DNA of 64,000 nucleotides, taken from NCBI RefSeq assembly GCF_018336815.1, contig NZ_CP050497.1:2170001-2234000 (forward strand), given 5' to 3'. Below the pieces are notes generated by a model. The model searched no databases. It saw nothing but the letters and a program-made list of their open reading frames with translations, and was not told the DNA's origin. The position numbers and the translations under genes are program-made. Origin of the DNA: Treponema vincentii. GTDB taxonomy: Bacteria > Spirochaetota > Spirochaetia > Treponematales > Treponemataceae. The first letter of the stretch is position 1. Each line of letters starts with the position of its first letter. Positions 35,574-45,312 of this stretch are shown piece after piece.

Positions 35574-36905
35574 TTAAATCGTAAACTCGGCATAGTTTTC
35601 ATCGGTGGTGTCCGATACCGCATCAGACTTTGCATACGAAAATGTATCGGAGTTTAGTAACTCGATAATGCTCATTCCCGGATTTTGGTACAAAATATCC
35701 AGCAGCTCGATAAAATCCCGGATTACTTCGCGCGGGGTGATATGTACATCGGCACCGATCCGCTCATATTCAATTTTGATAAACCCAGCCAAATCGTTCG
35801 TGGTGATTTTCTGTTCATAGCCATAGAGTCCGGCGTGCATCGCGGCGAGTTTTTCACAGAGGATCAGCATTTCTTCCGCAGTAATCGGGTCAAGTCTGAT
35901 TACCGGCGCAAGTAAGTCCCGTGCACCGGGCTTGGAAAACTTCCCCTCTGCAAGCCGGGAGCGGAGTGCCTCGTAGCTGTACACACCGCGCCGCTTATCC
36001 TCTATTGCCTGCGGTGTTGCCCCCATGATAATACCGAGGTATTTTGCCTTTCCTTGTAAGGTGTCGTTGTACATGGTGAGGAGTTTTTCGTAATTGTACT
36101 GGCGCGTGATTGAGTTGGGAACTTTATAAATATTGACGAGTTCGTCGATCATAATCATCATGCCGGAGTAGCCCGCCAGCCGAAAAAATGTTGCAAAGAG
36201 CTTGAGATACTCGTACCAGTCATCATCTGTGATAATGATATTGACACCGAGTTCTTCCTTTGCTTCGCGCTTGAGGGCATATTCACCCCGGAACCACCGC
36301 ACTACTTTTGCTTTCGTTTCATCATCGCTCTTGAGGTAGGCATGATAATAGGCTGAAAGTAATTGCGCAAACTCAAAACCGTGTACCAGCTCGCTCACCG
36401 AAGCGGTTACGGCATAAATCTTTTGATCGACACGCGCAGTCAGCGCCGGGTCTCCGGGTTGCAGCCCGCTTTCTTGCAAAGCTTCATTTTGCACGGTGCT
36501 GATCCACCGCTCCAATATCAGCGTGAGTGCACCGCCCTCCGGTTTTGTCTTTGTGGAAAGATTCCCGATCAGCTCGCGATAAGTTGCCAGCCCCTGCCCC
36601 CGCGTTCCTTGCAGTCTCCGCTCCGGGGACAGGTCTGCATCCGCAACAATGAACCCGCGATCCATCACATAATTTCGGATAGCTTGCAGTAAAAAACTCT
36701 TTCCCGCTCCATACCGTCCGACAATAAACCGGAACGAAGCGCCGCCTTCGGAGATAATATCAACATCATGCAGCAAGGCTTGAATTTCATTTTTCCTTCC
36801 GACGGTAATATAGGGCAGCCCGATACGGGGCACAACACCGCCTTTTAAAGAATGTAATACTGTCTGCGCAATCCGCTTAGGAACTTTTCTTTCTGCTTCG
36901 TTCAT
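35574..36905 (-). CDS. brxD: BrxD-type P-loop ATPase (DUF2791)
   Basis: A 443-residue ATP-binding protein. Walker A is GRYGAGKS (residues 63-70), Walker B is MMIMIDELVNIYK, with IGLPYITVGRKNEIQALL at the N-terminus and LGIIMGATPQAIEDKRRGVY further on. This is the DUF2791/BrxD family, found in BREX type 2 next to brxHI and, in other bacteria, next to TerB-N proteins. Here it lies between the type IIG gene and mazE. Its helicase partner is downstream, past about 2.9 kb of cargo. Function in phage restriction is inferred. Confidence 0.87.
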   Translation of the reverse strand: MNEAERKVPKRIAQTVLHSLKGGVVPRIGLPYITVGRKNEIQALLHDVDIISEGGASFRFIVGRYGAGKSFLLQAIRNYVMDRGFIVADADLSPERRLQGTRGQGLATYRELIGNLSTKTKPEGGALTLILERWISTVQNEALQESGLQPGDPALTARVDQKIYAVTASVSELVHGFEFAQLLSAYYHAYLKSDDETKAKVVRWFRGEYALKREAKEELGVNIIITDDDWYEYLKLFATFFRLAGYSGMMIMIDELVNIYKVPNSITRQYNYEKLLTMYNDTLQGKAKYLGIIMGATPQAIEDKRRGVYSYEALRSRLAEGKFSKPGARDLLAPVIRLDPITAEEMLILCEKLAAMHAGLYGYEQKITTNDLAGFIKIEYERIGADVHITPREVIRDFIELLDILYQNPGMSIIELLNSDTFSYAKSDAVSDTTDENYAEFTI

Positions 36906-36929
36906 GTTGTTTCCTTTTTCAAGTATCTT

Positions 36930-39842
36930 TTATCTATCTTTCATATTGATTCTATTGCGAACAGATTCTATTAACAATGAATAAACCATTTCAAGTATAT
37001 TTGTATTAATTCCAAAGGATTGTAATATAATTTTATCAAAATGAATCCTATCTTCTTTTTTTATTTCTTCAAAGATTGTTCCAACCTCTCTTTTTTCTAT
37101 AGCTTTAAAAGCATTTATAATTTCTGTTTTTTGTTTTTCATCTAATAATTCAGGATTTAATGCACGAAGATTTTTTAGATATGTTGCATTTAAATCCAAA
37201 GCACCTAAATTACGGGAGGTTCCTCTCATTTCTAGAGTTAAATAAGTTATTGCAGAATTCAGTAAAGCTGTAATTAATTCGGTAGCAAATATATCATTCG
37301 TTCTCATTGCTATCAATCGTTGGTCGATAACAAACGGTACTTTAGAATAGGTGAAGAAAAATCGTTGATACGGATTAATAGCTGTTATAACATTAGCAGT
37401 TTTTGGCTGTAAGGAATACCAATAAGGCTTATGACCTGCATTTGCTTCAGAAATAGTTTTGCTTTCATTTTTGTTAGGCCTATCTTTAAATTTATCAATC
37501 CATTTTTTTGTGCCTTCTTTTAAATTCTTATAATCTTCATTGCAGACAAAGAGATAATTCGAAAAAATATTTTGGAAAAGCATAGAAGACAATTCTGTCG
37601 GAGACTTTATCATTGGGATTAAAAATCGGGATTCAATTTTTATTTCTATTTTCTTTTTTTCTTCTATTATAAACATTTTATTCCAACCGGTTCGTTCTCC
37701 TCTAATAACTTCAAAGATACTTGGAAAGTATTTAACCAAATATTTATCAAAGGGATGGAAAAGATTGGATGAAATAAAAAATTCGGACCAGTTTGTTTGT
37801 TTGTCAATAGAATCGACAAGAGTCTTTTTTGAAATAATACTGACAGAAAAATTATCAGTTTTGTTAACATATAAATCTGAAAAGAATTCGTTTTGTTTCC
37901 ACTTGATATTTTTACTGTCATTACAAGTATCAATATCTGCATAGAAATCTTCAATTTTTTGAATTTGCTCTTGTGTACTTTTTTTATTAAAGAATTCAGA
38001 GAGTTTAAAGTTTATTGTTACAAATTTTGTAGACTCATCATTTACAACTTTTTCCAAAACAAAATATATTGTGGCTACCTGTGAATCAGTAAACCAATGT
38101 TCAGCTTTACTCTGTATAATATATTTTATATGAAAATTATCTAATAAAAACTTTTTAAATTGAAATCCATATTCTTTTCCTAGCCATGCGTTTGAGGTAA
38201 TTGCCGAAAGGATACCGCCATCTTTTAAGAAAGTGATCGAATTATATATACAATAAGTAAAATAGTCTGATCGCTCATTTATTTTAAATGCTCCATTTTT
38301 AAAGAAAGCTTGTTGCTTTTCTTGAAAAAGTTTTCTAAAGTGCTTCGTTAAAATTTCATTAGGGATGTCTTCTTGTTGAATAAAGGGAAAATTGCTTGCT
38401 ATTCCATCAAAGAGAGGTATTTTAACGGAAATATGTTCGATATAATTCTGTGAATCAGGAAAAATAATTTCTTTTCCGACTTCTAAATTAAAATAATCAT
38501 TTCTTATTATTCTTGGGAAATTATCAGTTTTTGTTACATCTTGTTTATATAGATTTATAACTGATAGAATCGCCGGAAAATGAGATATATCATTCCCCCA
38601 AATATGACTTAATAAAATCGAATGATTATCAATGCCGTAAAAATTTAAAATTTTATAAAAAGAATTTAAAAGACTGCCTGTCCCACAAGTAGGATCAAAC
38701 AAAAAAGCTGAATTTGTTTTTACAGTAGGGAACGAAACTAAATGTGCTAAAATTTCCGGTGTAAAATATTGTCCAAACTTTTGTTTTTCATTTTTAGGCA
38801 CTAAGTTTTCAAGGATATTTCCAATTACTTCTGTCGGTAAGATTTTAAAATCAAATTCTGTTAATACCGAAATTAAGCCAAATAAGGCTTTTTCAGTTAT
38901 ATCAGAATATTCTATAAAATCAGTAAAATAAGGTTGAAATATTGCTTGGTAATCTATTTTTTGTGCTCTTTCAAAATAACTATTAAGGATTAATTTTAAA
39001 TTATGTGTTTTTTCAATTTTTACCCTTTGAAGCTCTCCGCTTAAATTTTCACATAATGTAAGATAAAATAGAATTTTTCCTACCAAGTTATAAAAAGTAA
39101 ACTTTGCGAGTACTTGTTCAGGAACAATATGTTCAGCCCTTTTTGATGAAGATGATAGTATTTTTAATGTAGAACTTTCATATATTTTCCATTTATTAAA
39201 ATTTGATCGAAATAAGGTATTTATATTTTTTTCATTTTCAATACTCGACTGAAATTGCGGAATTATGATGCTAGCCGTATCCTGGATTGCTTTAACGATA
39301 TTTCTTGTGATGTTTATTGCCGGTTTTAATTTTCCTTCTGTATAAAGATGTTCTAAATCATGCAAAATATTATAAGCTCGTTGTTTCAATAACGGCTCAT
39401 TTTTAACAAAATTAATAGGGTCTGATAAATCTTCGCGACTTGAAATCGTTGCTTCCTTGGGATATTCTTTTATTCTTACAAGAGTATCAATTGTGTATTC
39501 AGCTGTATTTATTCCCCATATTACAGCTTGCATTCCATTCCATGTAACAAAAGATTCTGCTCTTATTTTTTTTGCTTTTTCTAATGCATTATTAAGCATT
39601 TCATAATCATCAACAGGAGTGTCAGGAAATTTTAACTCCCACCCATTAAAAATGACACCGGAAATTTTGTCGGTAAATAGCAATATATCCGGAAATTTGG
39701 TCTTTCCTGATTCCATTTTAATGCCGGTATCATTGGTTGCATCTTGGAAGATAGTAACTTTCTTTTCTATTGCAGATTTTAACCAACTAATTAATTGTCC
39801 TGCCCAGTCTCGTTCATTTCTTTTTACTGATGTACCGGCCAT
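36930..39842 (-). CDS. type IIG-like restriction endonuclease/N6-adenine methyltransferase
   Basis: A 970-residue fusion. The first ~100 residues hold a nuclease-type pattern: P51-D52 in KFPDILLF and E69-L-K71 in GWELKFPD. The methyltransferase core has motif I FDPTCGTGSLLNSFY (about residue 382) and motif IV as SNFPFI (about 482) in place of NPPF/Y. The C-terminal third resembles a target-recognition domain. DNA here is clearly more AT-rich than the flanking terB and brxD genes, which suggests recent entry. It starts one base after the beta-class methyltransferase stop. Confidence 0.83.
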   Translation of the reverse strand: MAGTSVKRNERDWAGQLISWLKSAIEKKVTIFQDATNDTGIKMESGKTKFPDILLFTDKISGVIFNGWELKFPDTPVDDYEMLNNALEKAKKIRAESFVTWNGMQAVIWGINTAEYTIDTLVRIKEYPKEATISSREDLSDPINFVKNEPLLKQRAYNILHDLEHLYTEGKLKPAINITRNIVKAIQDTASIIIPQFQSSIENEKNINTLFRSNFNKWKIYESSTLKILSSSSKRAEHIVPEQVLAKFTFYNLVGKILFYLTLCENLSGELQRVKIEKTHNLKLILNSYFERAQKIDYQAIFQPYFTDFIEYSDITEKALFGLISVLTEFDFKILPTEVIGNILENLVPKNEKQKFGQYFTPEILAHLVSFPTVKTNSAFLFDPTCGTGSLLNSFYKILNFYGIDNHSILLSHIWGNDISHFPAILSVINLYKQDVTKTDNFPRIIRNDYFNLEVGKEIIFPDSQNYIEHISVKIPLFDGIASNFPFIQQEDIPNEILTKHFRKLFQEKQQAFFKNGAFKINERSDYFTYCIYNSITFLKDGGILSAITSNAWLGKEYGFQFKKFLLDNFHIKYIIQSKAEHWFTDSQVATIYFVLEKVVNDESTKFVTINFKLSEFFNKKSTQEQIQKIEDFYADIDTCNDSKNIKWKQNEFFSDLYVNKTDNFSVSIISKKTLVDSIDKQTNWSEFFISSNLFHPFDKYLVKYFPSIFEVIRGERTGWNKMFIIEEKKKIEIKIESRFLIPMIKSPTELSSMLFQNIFSNYLFVCNEDYKNLKEGTKKWIDKFKDRPNKNESKTISEANAGHKPYWYSLQPKTANVITAINPYQRFFFTYSKVPFVIDQRLIAMRTNDIFATELITALLNSAITYLTLEMRGTSRNLGALDLNATYLKNLRALNPELLDEKQKTEIINAFKAIEKREVGTIFEEIKKEDRIHFDKIILQSFGINTNILEMVYSLLIESVRNRINMKDR

Positions 39843-39843
39843 T

Positions 39844-40926
39844 TTATTGTAATGCTACCATTAAATTGGATTCTTCATCGAAATCTTTATTTTTGAAAAC
39901 TTTTGCTAATCTTTTATTGCATACTTCTATGTAATCAATAGCTTGTACTTTGTGCAAAAGGGCATTTTCGTTTTTCTCAATTCCTATAAAATGCCGATTT
40001 TCCATTGCTGCAGCAACAAGGAAGCTGCCGCTACCGCATGCATTATCTAAAATAATATCGCCGGGATTACTGTAGGTACGAATTAAATAACGGCCTAAAG
40101 AAATGGGTTTTTGAGTCGGATGATATACAGCACCTTCGGCTTCAGCTGTTTTAAAGTAAACAAAATCTTCACGGTCTGATGTATCATCATAAAAGACAAC
40201 ATCGTTCGGATAGCGCATACCGTTACTTTGAACATGTCTCGGTTTAAAATCACCGTAACTACCTGTACATTGGTTTTTACGAATACCTTTATCGTAACTT
40301 TCACCTTTTATCATTTGAGGATTATATGTCGGTTGTTTTTTATAAAACACACAAATATCTTCATGTTTTCTAAGCGGTTGTTTTTTTGCATTTAAAAAGT
40401 TTGTTGATTTTGATTTAATCCAAACAATAGTATATTTGAACCAACTCTCATTACTTAAAATTAATTTTGCGGTGAACAATCCTTGTGCTGTTAATACTAT
40501 AGCCCCATTGTCTTTTATAATGCGCGTATATTCAGCCCACAATTTTTTTAAATCAATAACAGAGTCCCATTTATTTTGTGTTGTTCCATACGGTAAATCA
40601 CATAATATCATGTCAATTGATTTATCCGGAATATATCGCATTAAGTCAAGACAGTCACCTTGTAATACTTTGTCTTTTAATTCAGATATGTCCCTTGTAA
40701 AAAGATTTCTCGTTTTATATTCTGCTCTTGGTTCATTTAATTCCAAAAGAACATTATTAAGATCTTCGACCTTGTACCGGCGATAATTATTATATGGATT
40801 TCTGACAGCTTTTAATTTTCCTGTTTTGTCCCAATTTCTTAATGTTGTGGGAGACATATTTAAATATTTTGCAGCTTCTTTTGTTGTTAAGAATTCCGAA
40901 TACTTCACATTATCATTATCAGACAT
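39844..40926 (-). CDS. beta-class DNA methyltransferase with N-terminal MerR-like HTH
   Basis: A 360-residue protein. Residues ~8-55 are a MerR/excisionase-like helix-turn-helix (LTTKEAAKYLNMSPTTLRNW). The methyltransferase part has motif IV CDLPYGTTQNKWD (about residue 110) before motif I DNACGSGSFLVAAAM (about 293), the order of beta-class N6-adenine or N4-cytosine enzymes. GAGAGGTGA sets ATG 40926; the frame is open to 40962. It shares the AT-rich composition of the type IIG gene and is probably its companion methylase. Confidence 0.87.
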   Translation of the reverse strand: MSDNDNVKYSEFLTTKEAAKYLNMSPTTLRNWDKTGKLKAVRNPYNNYRRYKVEDLNNVLLELNEPRAEYKTRNLFTRDISELKDKVLQGDCLDLMRYIPDKSIDMILCDLPYGTTQNKWDSVIDLKKLWAEYTRIIKDNGAIVLTAQGLFTAKLILSNESWFKYTIVWIKSKSTNFLNAKKQPLRKHEDICVFYKKQPTYNPQMIKGESYDKGIRKNQCTGSYGDFKPRHVQSNGMRYPNDVVFYDDTSDREDFVYFKTAEAEGAVYHPTQKPISLGRYLIRTYSNPGDIILDNACGSGSFLVAAAMENRHFIGIEKNENALLHKVQAIDYIEVCNKRLAKVFKNKDFDEESNLMVALQ

Positions 40927-40965
40927 GGTCTCACCTCTCAAAACATTATAAAACCTTATCAAAGG

Positions 40966-42844
40966 CTACACTTTATAGAGACTATTGTCAATACAGTAAT
41001 TAGGGTAGTCCTCCCCTATCGCACTAGCTACATCTCCCCGATAATCTTCCACAAGGGTAATCGTTTCTCCGTCGCATTCCACGACCGTATCGCCGATAAG
41101 ATCAAACAAGGCCTCGTTGATAGCATCGGCGATAACGCTCGGCATTCCATGCTGTGCGGTAATCAATTCCTGTACCGGCTCCCCGCGGAGCAGCATCTGC
41201 AACAGCTGTATCTGCATACCGTCTAACAAACCATCTAACGGAACGGACACTCCGGACGGAACGGATTGTACGAATGCTGAATCCGACGGCACTGCTGCGG
41301 ACGGCATAGATGCGGTCGATGGAACGGCCGCGGGAATCGGTATAGATGCAGCGTCCGGTATAGCATCTCCGTCATATTCGGGAGTACCGGTGTGCTTTGA
41401 GTTTTCCGTCTGTTTGGACGCAGCCTCCGGCGAGCCCATCGTCTCTTCCTCGGTTAACAGGCTGTCTTGAGTTTCAAGCGCATCCTTTCTGATTTTATCC
41501 AGGCCTGAAAAGTCAATCGAGATCTTAGGACGCGCCGCCTCGAGTTTTGCCTGTGCATCCGCTGCGATAACCGCCTCTATATAAGGTATCGCCCACGCTT
41601 CCTCTTTCCTCTCTTTAAGCGGGCGTCCTGTTTTTAAATACAAACGGAAGCGCCGATCAGCTTCATGTAAAAGTTCCGTTATGTGCTGTTGTCCGTCATA
41701 CCATTTGTGATAGCCATATTCATGCCATATATTGTTTTGAAAGCTGTACTTCCGGCATGAGTTCAATTCATAAATTACAGTCTCCCGTTTTCCTCTTCTG
41801 TAATAGAGCGTATTGTTGAGCGGATTCCAGTACCGTGAATACTGTATCCCAAAGCAGAGTTCAAAAAGATCCTTTTCACCCTGACGATATTGTGCCGATG
41901 CGAGCCTCCACACTGCTGCAAAAAGGTAGATTCCTGTTTCTTTATCCTTTTGTATTACAATCGATGAATCGGGGGTTCTCCCGCTGAACAGGCAGAGTGC
42001 GTTAAATATCTCCTTATCGCTGTATTTTTCCGGATTACGTAGAATTTCAATATTGGAATCTCGTTCCAACATTTGACGGGCAGCATATCGGTATGCTATT
42101 TCAGTATCCAGTCCGTTTACCACAGCAAAGTCAAACATCCACTGCTGAATATTATACCGTATATATCCGGTGCTTAATCCTGAATCGATATAGCTTTCTT
42201 TAAACTCTTGTATTTTGTGGAAGCTTTCTTCCGCGGATACCGCTCCTATTCCATTAAACAGCTCAGATAGGTACATCAAAACAAAGGCGTCGCAATTTTT
42301 CTGATAGTTTCCCTTCCGCAATTCAGTTCGCCATGTAAAATACCCGCGTAGCTGAGCTAATGATAAATTATGGTAGGATGGCCAATACTCGTATATTTCT
42401 CCAGTCCAAGGAGCATTATCTTCATAGTTCTCCATGAATTTTCCTTGCACATAGAAGTTTTTGCACTGCTGTCTAAAAGAACCGTCCCCATATTGATAGA
42501 GATTCTTCATTCTACGAATTTGCTCCGGAACATACTTTTTCGACCTTGACGCTGCTCTTTTTGAAATTTTATCCGGTGCTGTTTTTTTGCCGAGAGACAG
42601 CGCTATTCTCCGTCGTTATGTTTTGCCGTACCGTTGTATCATCATTCGGTGTTCTTATTGCAAGCGTTTGACCGGCAAAAAGCGGTGCATCTTGGTACTG
42701 TGCTTGCCCCGTATTGCTGTTATCGAGAATCACGGTGAAGCCGCTTTTTTCAGTGGGGATGCTCTGTTCATCGTAGCTATCTAGTGTATCCATTATTTCC
42801 TGCAATGTTATATAAAAATCCTTTTTGGGCAATACCTCTTGCAA
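40966..42844 (-). pseudogene. TerB-N/TerB-C domain protein, frameshifted near the N-terminus
   Basis: Frame one runs 42844-42569 (QEVLPKKDFYITLQEIMDTL onward) and stops after RQKNSTG; frame two carries the remaining 514+ residues to 40966. Dropping one base from the 7-base tract at 42582-42588 joins them as RQKTAPDKISKRAASRSKKY and gives about 625 residues. The large part has TerB-N features (YGDGSFRQQCKNFY, SYHNLSLAQLRGYFTWRTE) and ends in a TerB-C domain (ISIDFSGLDKIRKDALETQD, DAINEALFDLIGDTVVECDG). ATG 42510 has no ribosome site, which supports the join. A start at 42793 (AGGAAATA ahead of ATG) is also possible. Predicted core of a phage-defence system with brxD and brxHI. Confidence 0.8.
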
Positions 42845-42854
42845 TTTACATTTC

Positions 42855-42906
42855 CGTATACAATTTATACTTTACCTTGACAAAATAAGAGTCTTTATCA
42901 TAATGT
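42855..42906. promoter_or_regulatory. overlapping divergent promoters, terB and ggt
   Basis: Minus strand: TTGTCA (42878-42883), 17 bases, TATACG (42855-42860), pointing to the defence genes. Plus strand: TTGACA (42877-42882), 18 bases, TAATGT (42901-42906), pointing to ggt. The two -35 boxes share the same bases, so polymerase could serve only one side at a time. Confidence 0.65.
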
Positions 42907-42949
42907 AAATTGGCTTTTGCCGAAAAATAACGTTTTAGGAGGATCCGCA

Positions 42950-44698
42950 ATGAAACAACTGAAATTTTTACGATTATTCACATGCGCATCGACTTTGGCT
43001 GCGATGATGCTGGTGTCATGTACCAGTACGCCGCAAGGAGAATCTGCTCAGTCTGCAGAGAATTGGAAGCCGTATGATAAAAACGGTGAGATGATTAGAA
43101 CCGATAGAAATGCGACCGGTAAAATCGGTGTTGTGTCTACCAGTAAAGTTGAAGCAAGCAGGATAGGGGCGGAAATTTTAAGAAAAGGCGGCAACGCGAT
43201 CGATGCTGCTGTTGCAGCAGGTTTTGCACTGGGAGTTGTTGAACCGAACTCTTCAGGTTTAGGCGGCGGCGGATTCATGTTAATCAGAATCGCAAAAACC
43301 GGAGAAACTGTTTTTATCGACTTTAGAGAGCGTGCTCCGCAAAAGTCGTCACCCGAGATGTGGAAGGTGGGTAAAGACGGAAAGGTTGTAGGTAATCAGA
43401 AATTGGAAGGCGGAAAAGCCGCTGCGGTTCCGGGCGAAGTTGCCGGTCTTTTGTATGCACTGGAAAACTACGGAACTATGTCGCGGGAACAGGTTATTCG
43501 TCCTGCTGCTAATCTTGCAAAAAACGGATTCTATGTAACCCCAACTTTATCAAACGATATGAAGTCTCAGTTTGATAAATTGGAAAAATATCCTGAATCG
43601 GCAAAGGTCTTTTTGAACAAAGAAGGACTGCCCTACGAAGTAGACGATCTTTTTACTAACCCCGATATGGCAAAAACCTTGGATATTATCATCAAGAACG
43701 GAAAAGACGGATTCTACAAAGGCGAAGTTGCTGAGGCTATTGTAAAGACGCTCAATAAGTATGACGGGCTGTATACAATGGAAGATTTGGCGAATTACAA
43801 ACCCTTGATACGACAGCCGGTAAAGGGAACCTACCGCGGTTATGAAATTATTTCTTCACCGTCTCCCAGCTCAGGCGGCGCCATCGTTATCGAAATTCTC
43901 AATATTTTGGAAAACTTCGATGTCGGCTCGTTAAAAGTGAACTCACCCGAATATCTGCACTTATTCTCCGAAGCATATAAACTTGCGTATGCGGATAGAG
44001 CGAAGTACATGGGCGACAGCGACTATACGCCGGTTCCGATGAAGGGCTTTGTATCTAAAAAATATGCAAAAGAAATTGCAAAGGATATAGACCTCAAAGT
44101 ATCGCACGAAAGCAAAGCCCATGACCCGTGGCTCTATGAATCCGAAGATACTACTCACTATTCCATCGCTGATAAAGAGGGCAACATGGTTGCAATCACC
44201 AAAACCGTCAACGGTCTGTTCGGAAACAGTGTGGTAGTAGACGGCTATGGCTTTGTGATGAATAACGAAATGGATGACTTTGTACTCGGTGCAGGACATC
44301 CCAATTCGGTAGCGCCCAACAAAACACCGCTGAGCTCCATGTCTCCGACTATCGTGTTAAAAGACGGCAAGCCCTTTATGGTATTGGGTTCACCGGGAGC
44401 GACAAAAATTATCAGCACGGTATCGCAGGTTATCAGTAGAGTAATCGACCACAAGATGGGTATGCAGGAAGCAATCGACACCCCGCGCTTATGGGACAAT
44501 ACATCCAACAAGATCAATGTAGAAACCCGTATTTCCGACGAAACGATCAAGCAACTTGAAGCAATGGGACACAAAGTAAACAAGACTTCCGAATGGGATA
44601 GAGGTATGGGTTCTGTGCAGGGCGTACTGTATAAATCGAATGGAACGCTTGAAGGCGGCGCCGATCCCAGAAGAGACGGCAAAGCGTTAGGTTTATAA
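42950..44698 (+). CDS. ggt: gamma-glutamyltransferase/hydrolase lipoprotein
   Basis: A 582-residue Ntn-hydrolase with a lipobox (MMLVSC). The proenzyme is cut before the nucleophile Thr in EDTTHYSIADKEGNMVAIT (about residue 401). Other marks are GGNAIDAAVAAGFALGVVEP, GLGGGGFMLIR, FIDFRERAP, and AMGHKV near the end. The family splits or transfers gamma-glutamyl bonds, including those in poly-gamma-glutamate (CapD is a relative). AGGAGG precedes ATG 42950. It leads a plus-strand cluster with pgsB, pgsC and pgsW. Confidence 0.93.
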   Translation: MKQLKFLRLFTCASTLAAMMLVSCTSTPQGESAQSAENWKPYDKNGEMIRTDRNATGKIGVVSTSKVEASRIGAEILRKGGNAIDAAVAAGFALGVVEPNSSGLGGGGFMLIRIAKTGETVFIDFRERAPQKSSPEMWKVGKDGKVVGNQKLEGGKAAAVPGEVAGLLYALENYGTMSREQVIRPAANLAKNGFYVTPTLSNDMKSQFDKLEKYPESAKVFLNKEGLPYEVDDLFTNPDMAKTLDIIIKNGKDGFYKGEVAEAIVKTLNKYDGLYTMEDLANYKPLIRQPVKGTYRGYEIISSPSPSSGGAIVIEILNILENFDVGSLKVNSPEYLHLFSEAYKLAYADRAKYMGDSDYTPVPMKGFVSKKYAKEIAKDIDLKVSHESKAHDPWLYESEDTTHYSIADKEGNMVAITKTVNGLFGNSVVVDGYGFVMNNEMDDFVLGAGHPNSVAPNKTPLSSMSPTIVLKDGKPFMVLGSPGATKIISTVSQVISRVIDHKMGMQEAIDTPRLWDNTSNKINVETRISDETIKQLEAMGHKVNKTSEWDRGMGSVQGVLYKSNGTLEGGADPRRDGKALGL

Positions 44699-44725
44699 TC
44701 GGTCAATTCTGAGGAGATAAAACAG

Positions 44726-45259
44726 ATGAAGAAGTTAGTTATTACGATAGTATTTTTATTGTCGGCATTAGCACTTTTTGCGGCTCAATTTGAAAAACCG
44801 GCAACGCTGACATCGATTGGACAAAGCGCCGATGTACAGATGGTAAAAGCCTTGTTAAAAAAGGCAGGGATTGAAGCAAAGTTTGATGCATTGATCACCG
44901 ATGTCGGCTTAAAGGACGAAAAAACACTGATCCTTGCAATCGGCGGCAGCTCTAAGGGATTGGGAGCAGCCGGAATAAAGGCGGAAGATGAGCTTGCCCG
45001 TGCAGAAAAGCTGATTAAAGCAGCAAAAGCAAAAAGCATTAAAATTATTGGGCTACACATCGGCGGAGAAGCGCGGAGAGGAGAACTTTCCGACAAGTTT
45101 GTAAAAGTAGCGGCTCCCTATTGCGATTATTTAATCGTTGTAAATGATGGAAATAAAGACGGACTTTTTACTAAAACAGCCGCCGAAAAAAAGATTTCGC
45201 TGGAGACTGTTCCTAAAATTACGAATACCGTTGAACCTTTAAAAAAGCTGTTTCAGTAA
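44726..45259 (+). CDS. DUF6305-type secreted protein
   Basis: A 177-residue protein with a signal peptide (MKKLVITIVFLLSALALFA) and a Rossmann-like body: repeated strands and glycine turns (LILAIGGSSKGLGAAGIK, IKIIGLHIGGEARRGELS, CDYLIVVNDGNKDG). I recognise it as the DUF6305 family; no function is known. It begins 27 bases after ggt and ends in a strong terminator. It may be the binding component for the permease that follows, a guess from context. Confidence 0.72.
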   Translation: MKKLVITIVFLLSALALFAAQFEKPATLTSIGQSADVQMVKALLKKAGIEAKFDALITDVGLKDEKTLILAIGGSSKGLGAAGIKAEDELARAEKLIKAAKAKSIKIIGLHIGGEARRGELSDKFVKVAAPYCDYLIVVNDGNKDGLFTKTAAEKKISLETVPKITNTVEPLKKLFQ

Positions 45260-45268
45260 TATCTAAAG

Positions 45269-45308
45269 GGCAACCGTATCAGAAATTGTTCAAACGGTTG
45301 CCTTTTTT
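45269..45308 (+). terminator. rho-independent terminator after DUF6305
   Basis: GGCAACCGT (45269-45277) and ACGGTTGCC (45294-45302) form a 9-bp stem followed by six T residues. Confidence 0.88.
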
Positions 45309-45312
45309 GTAC

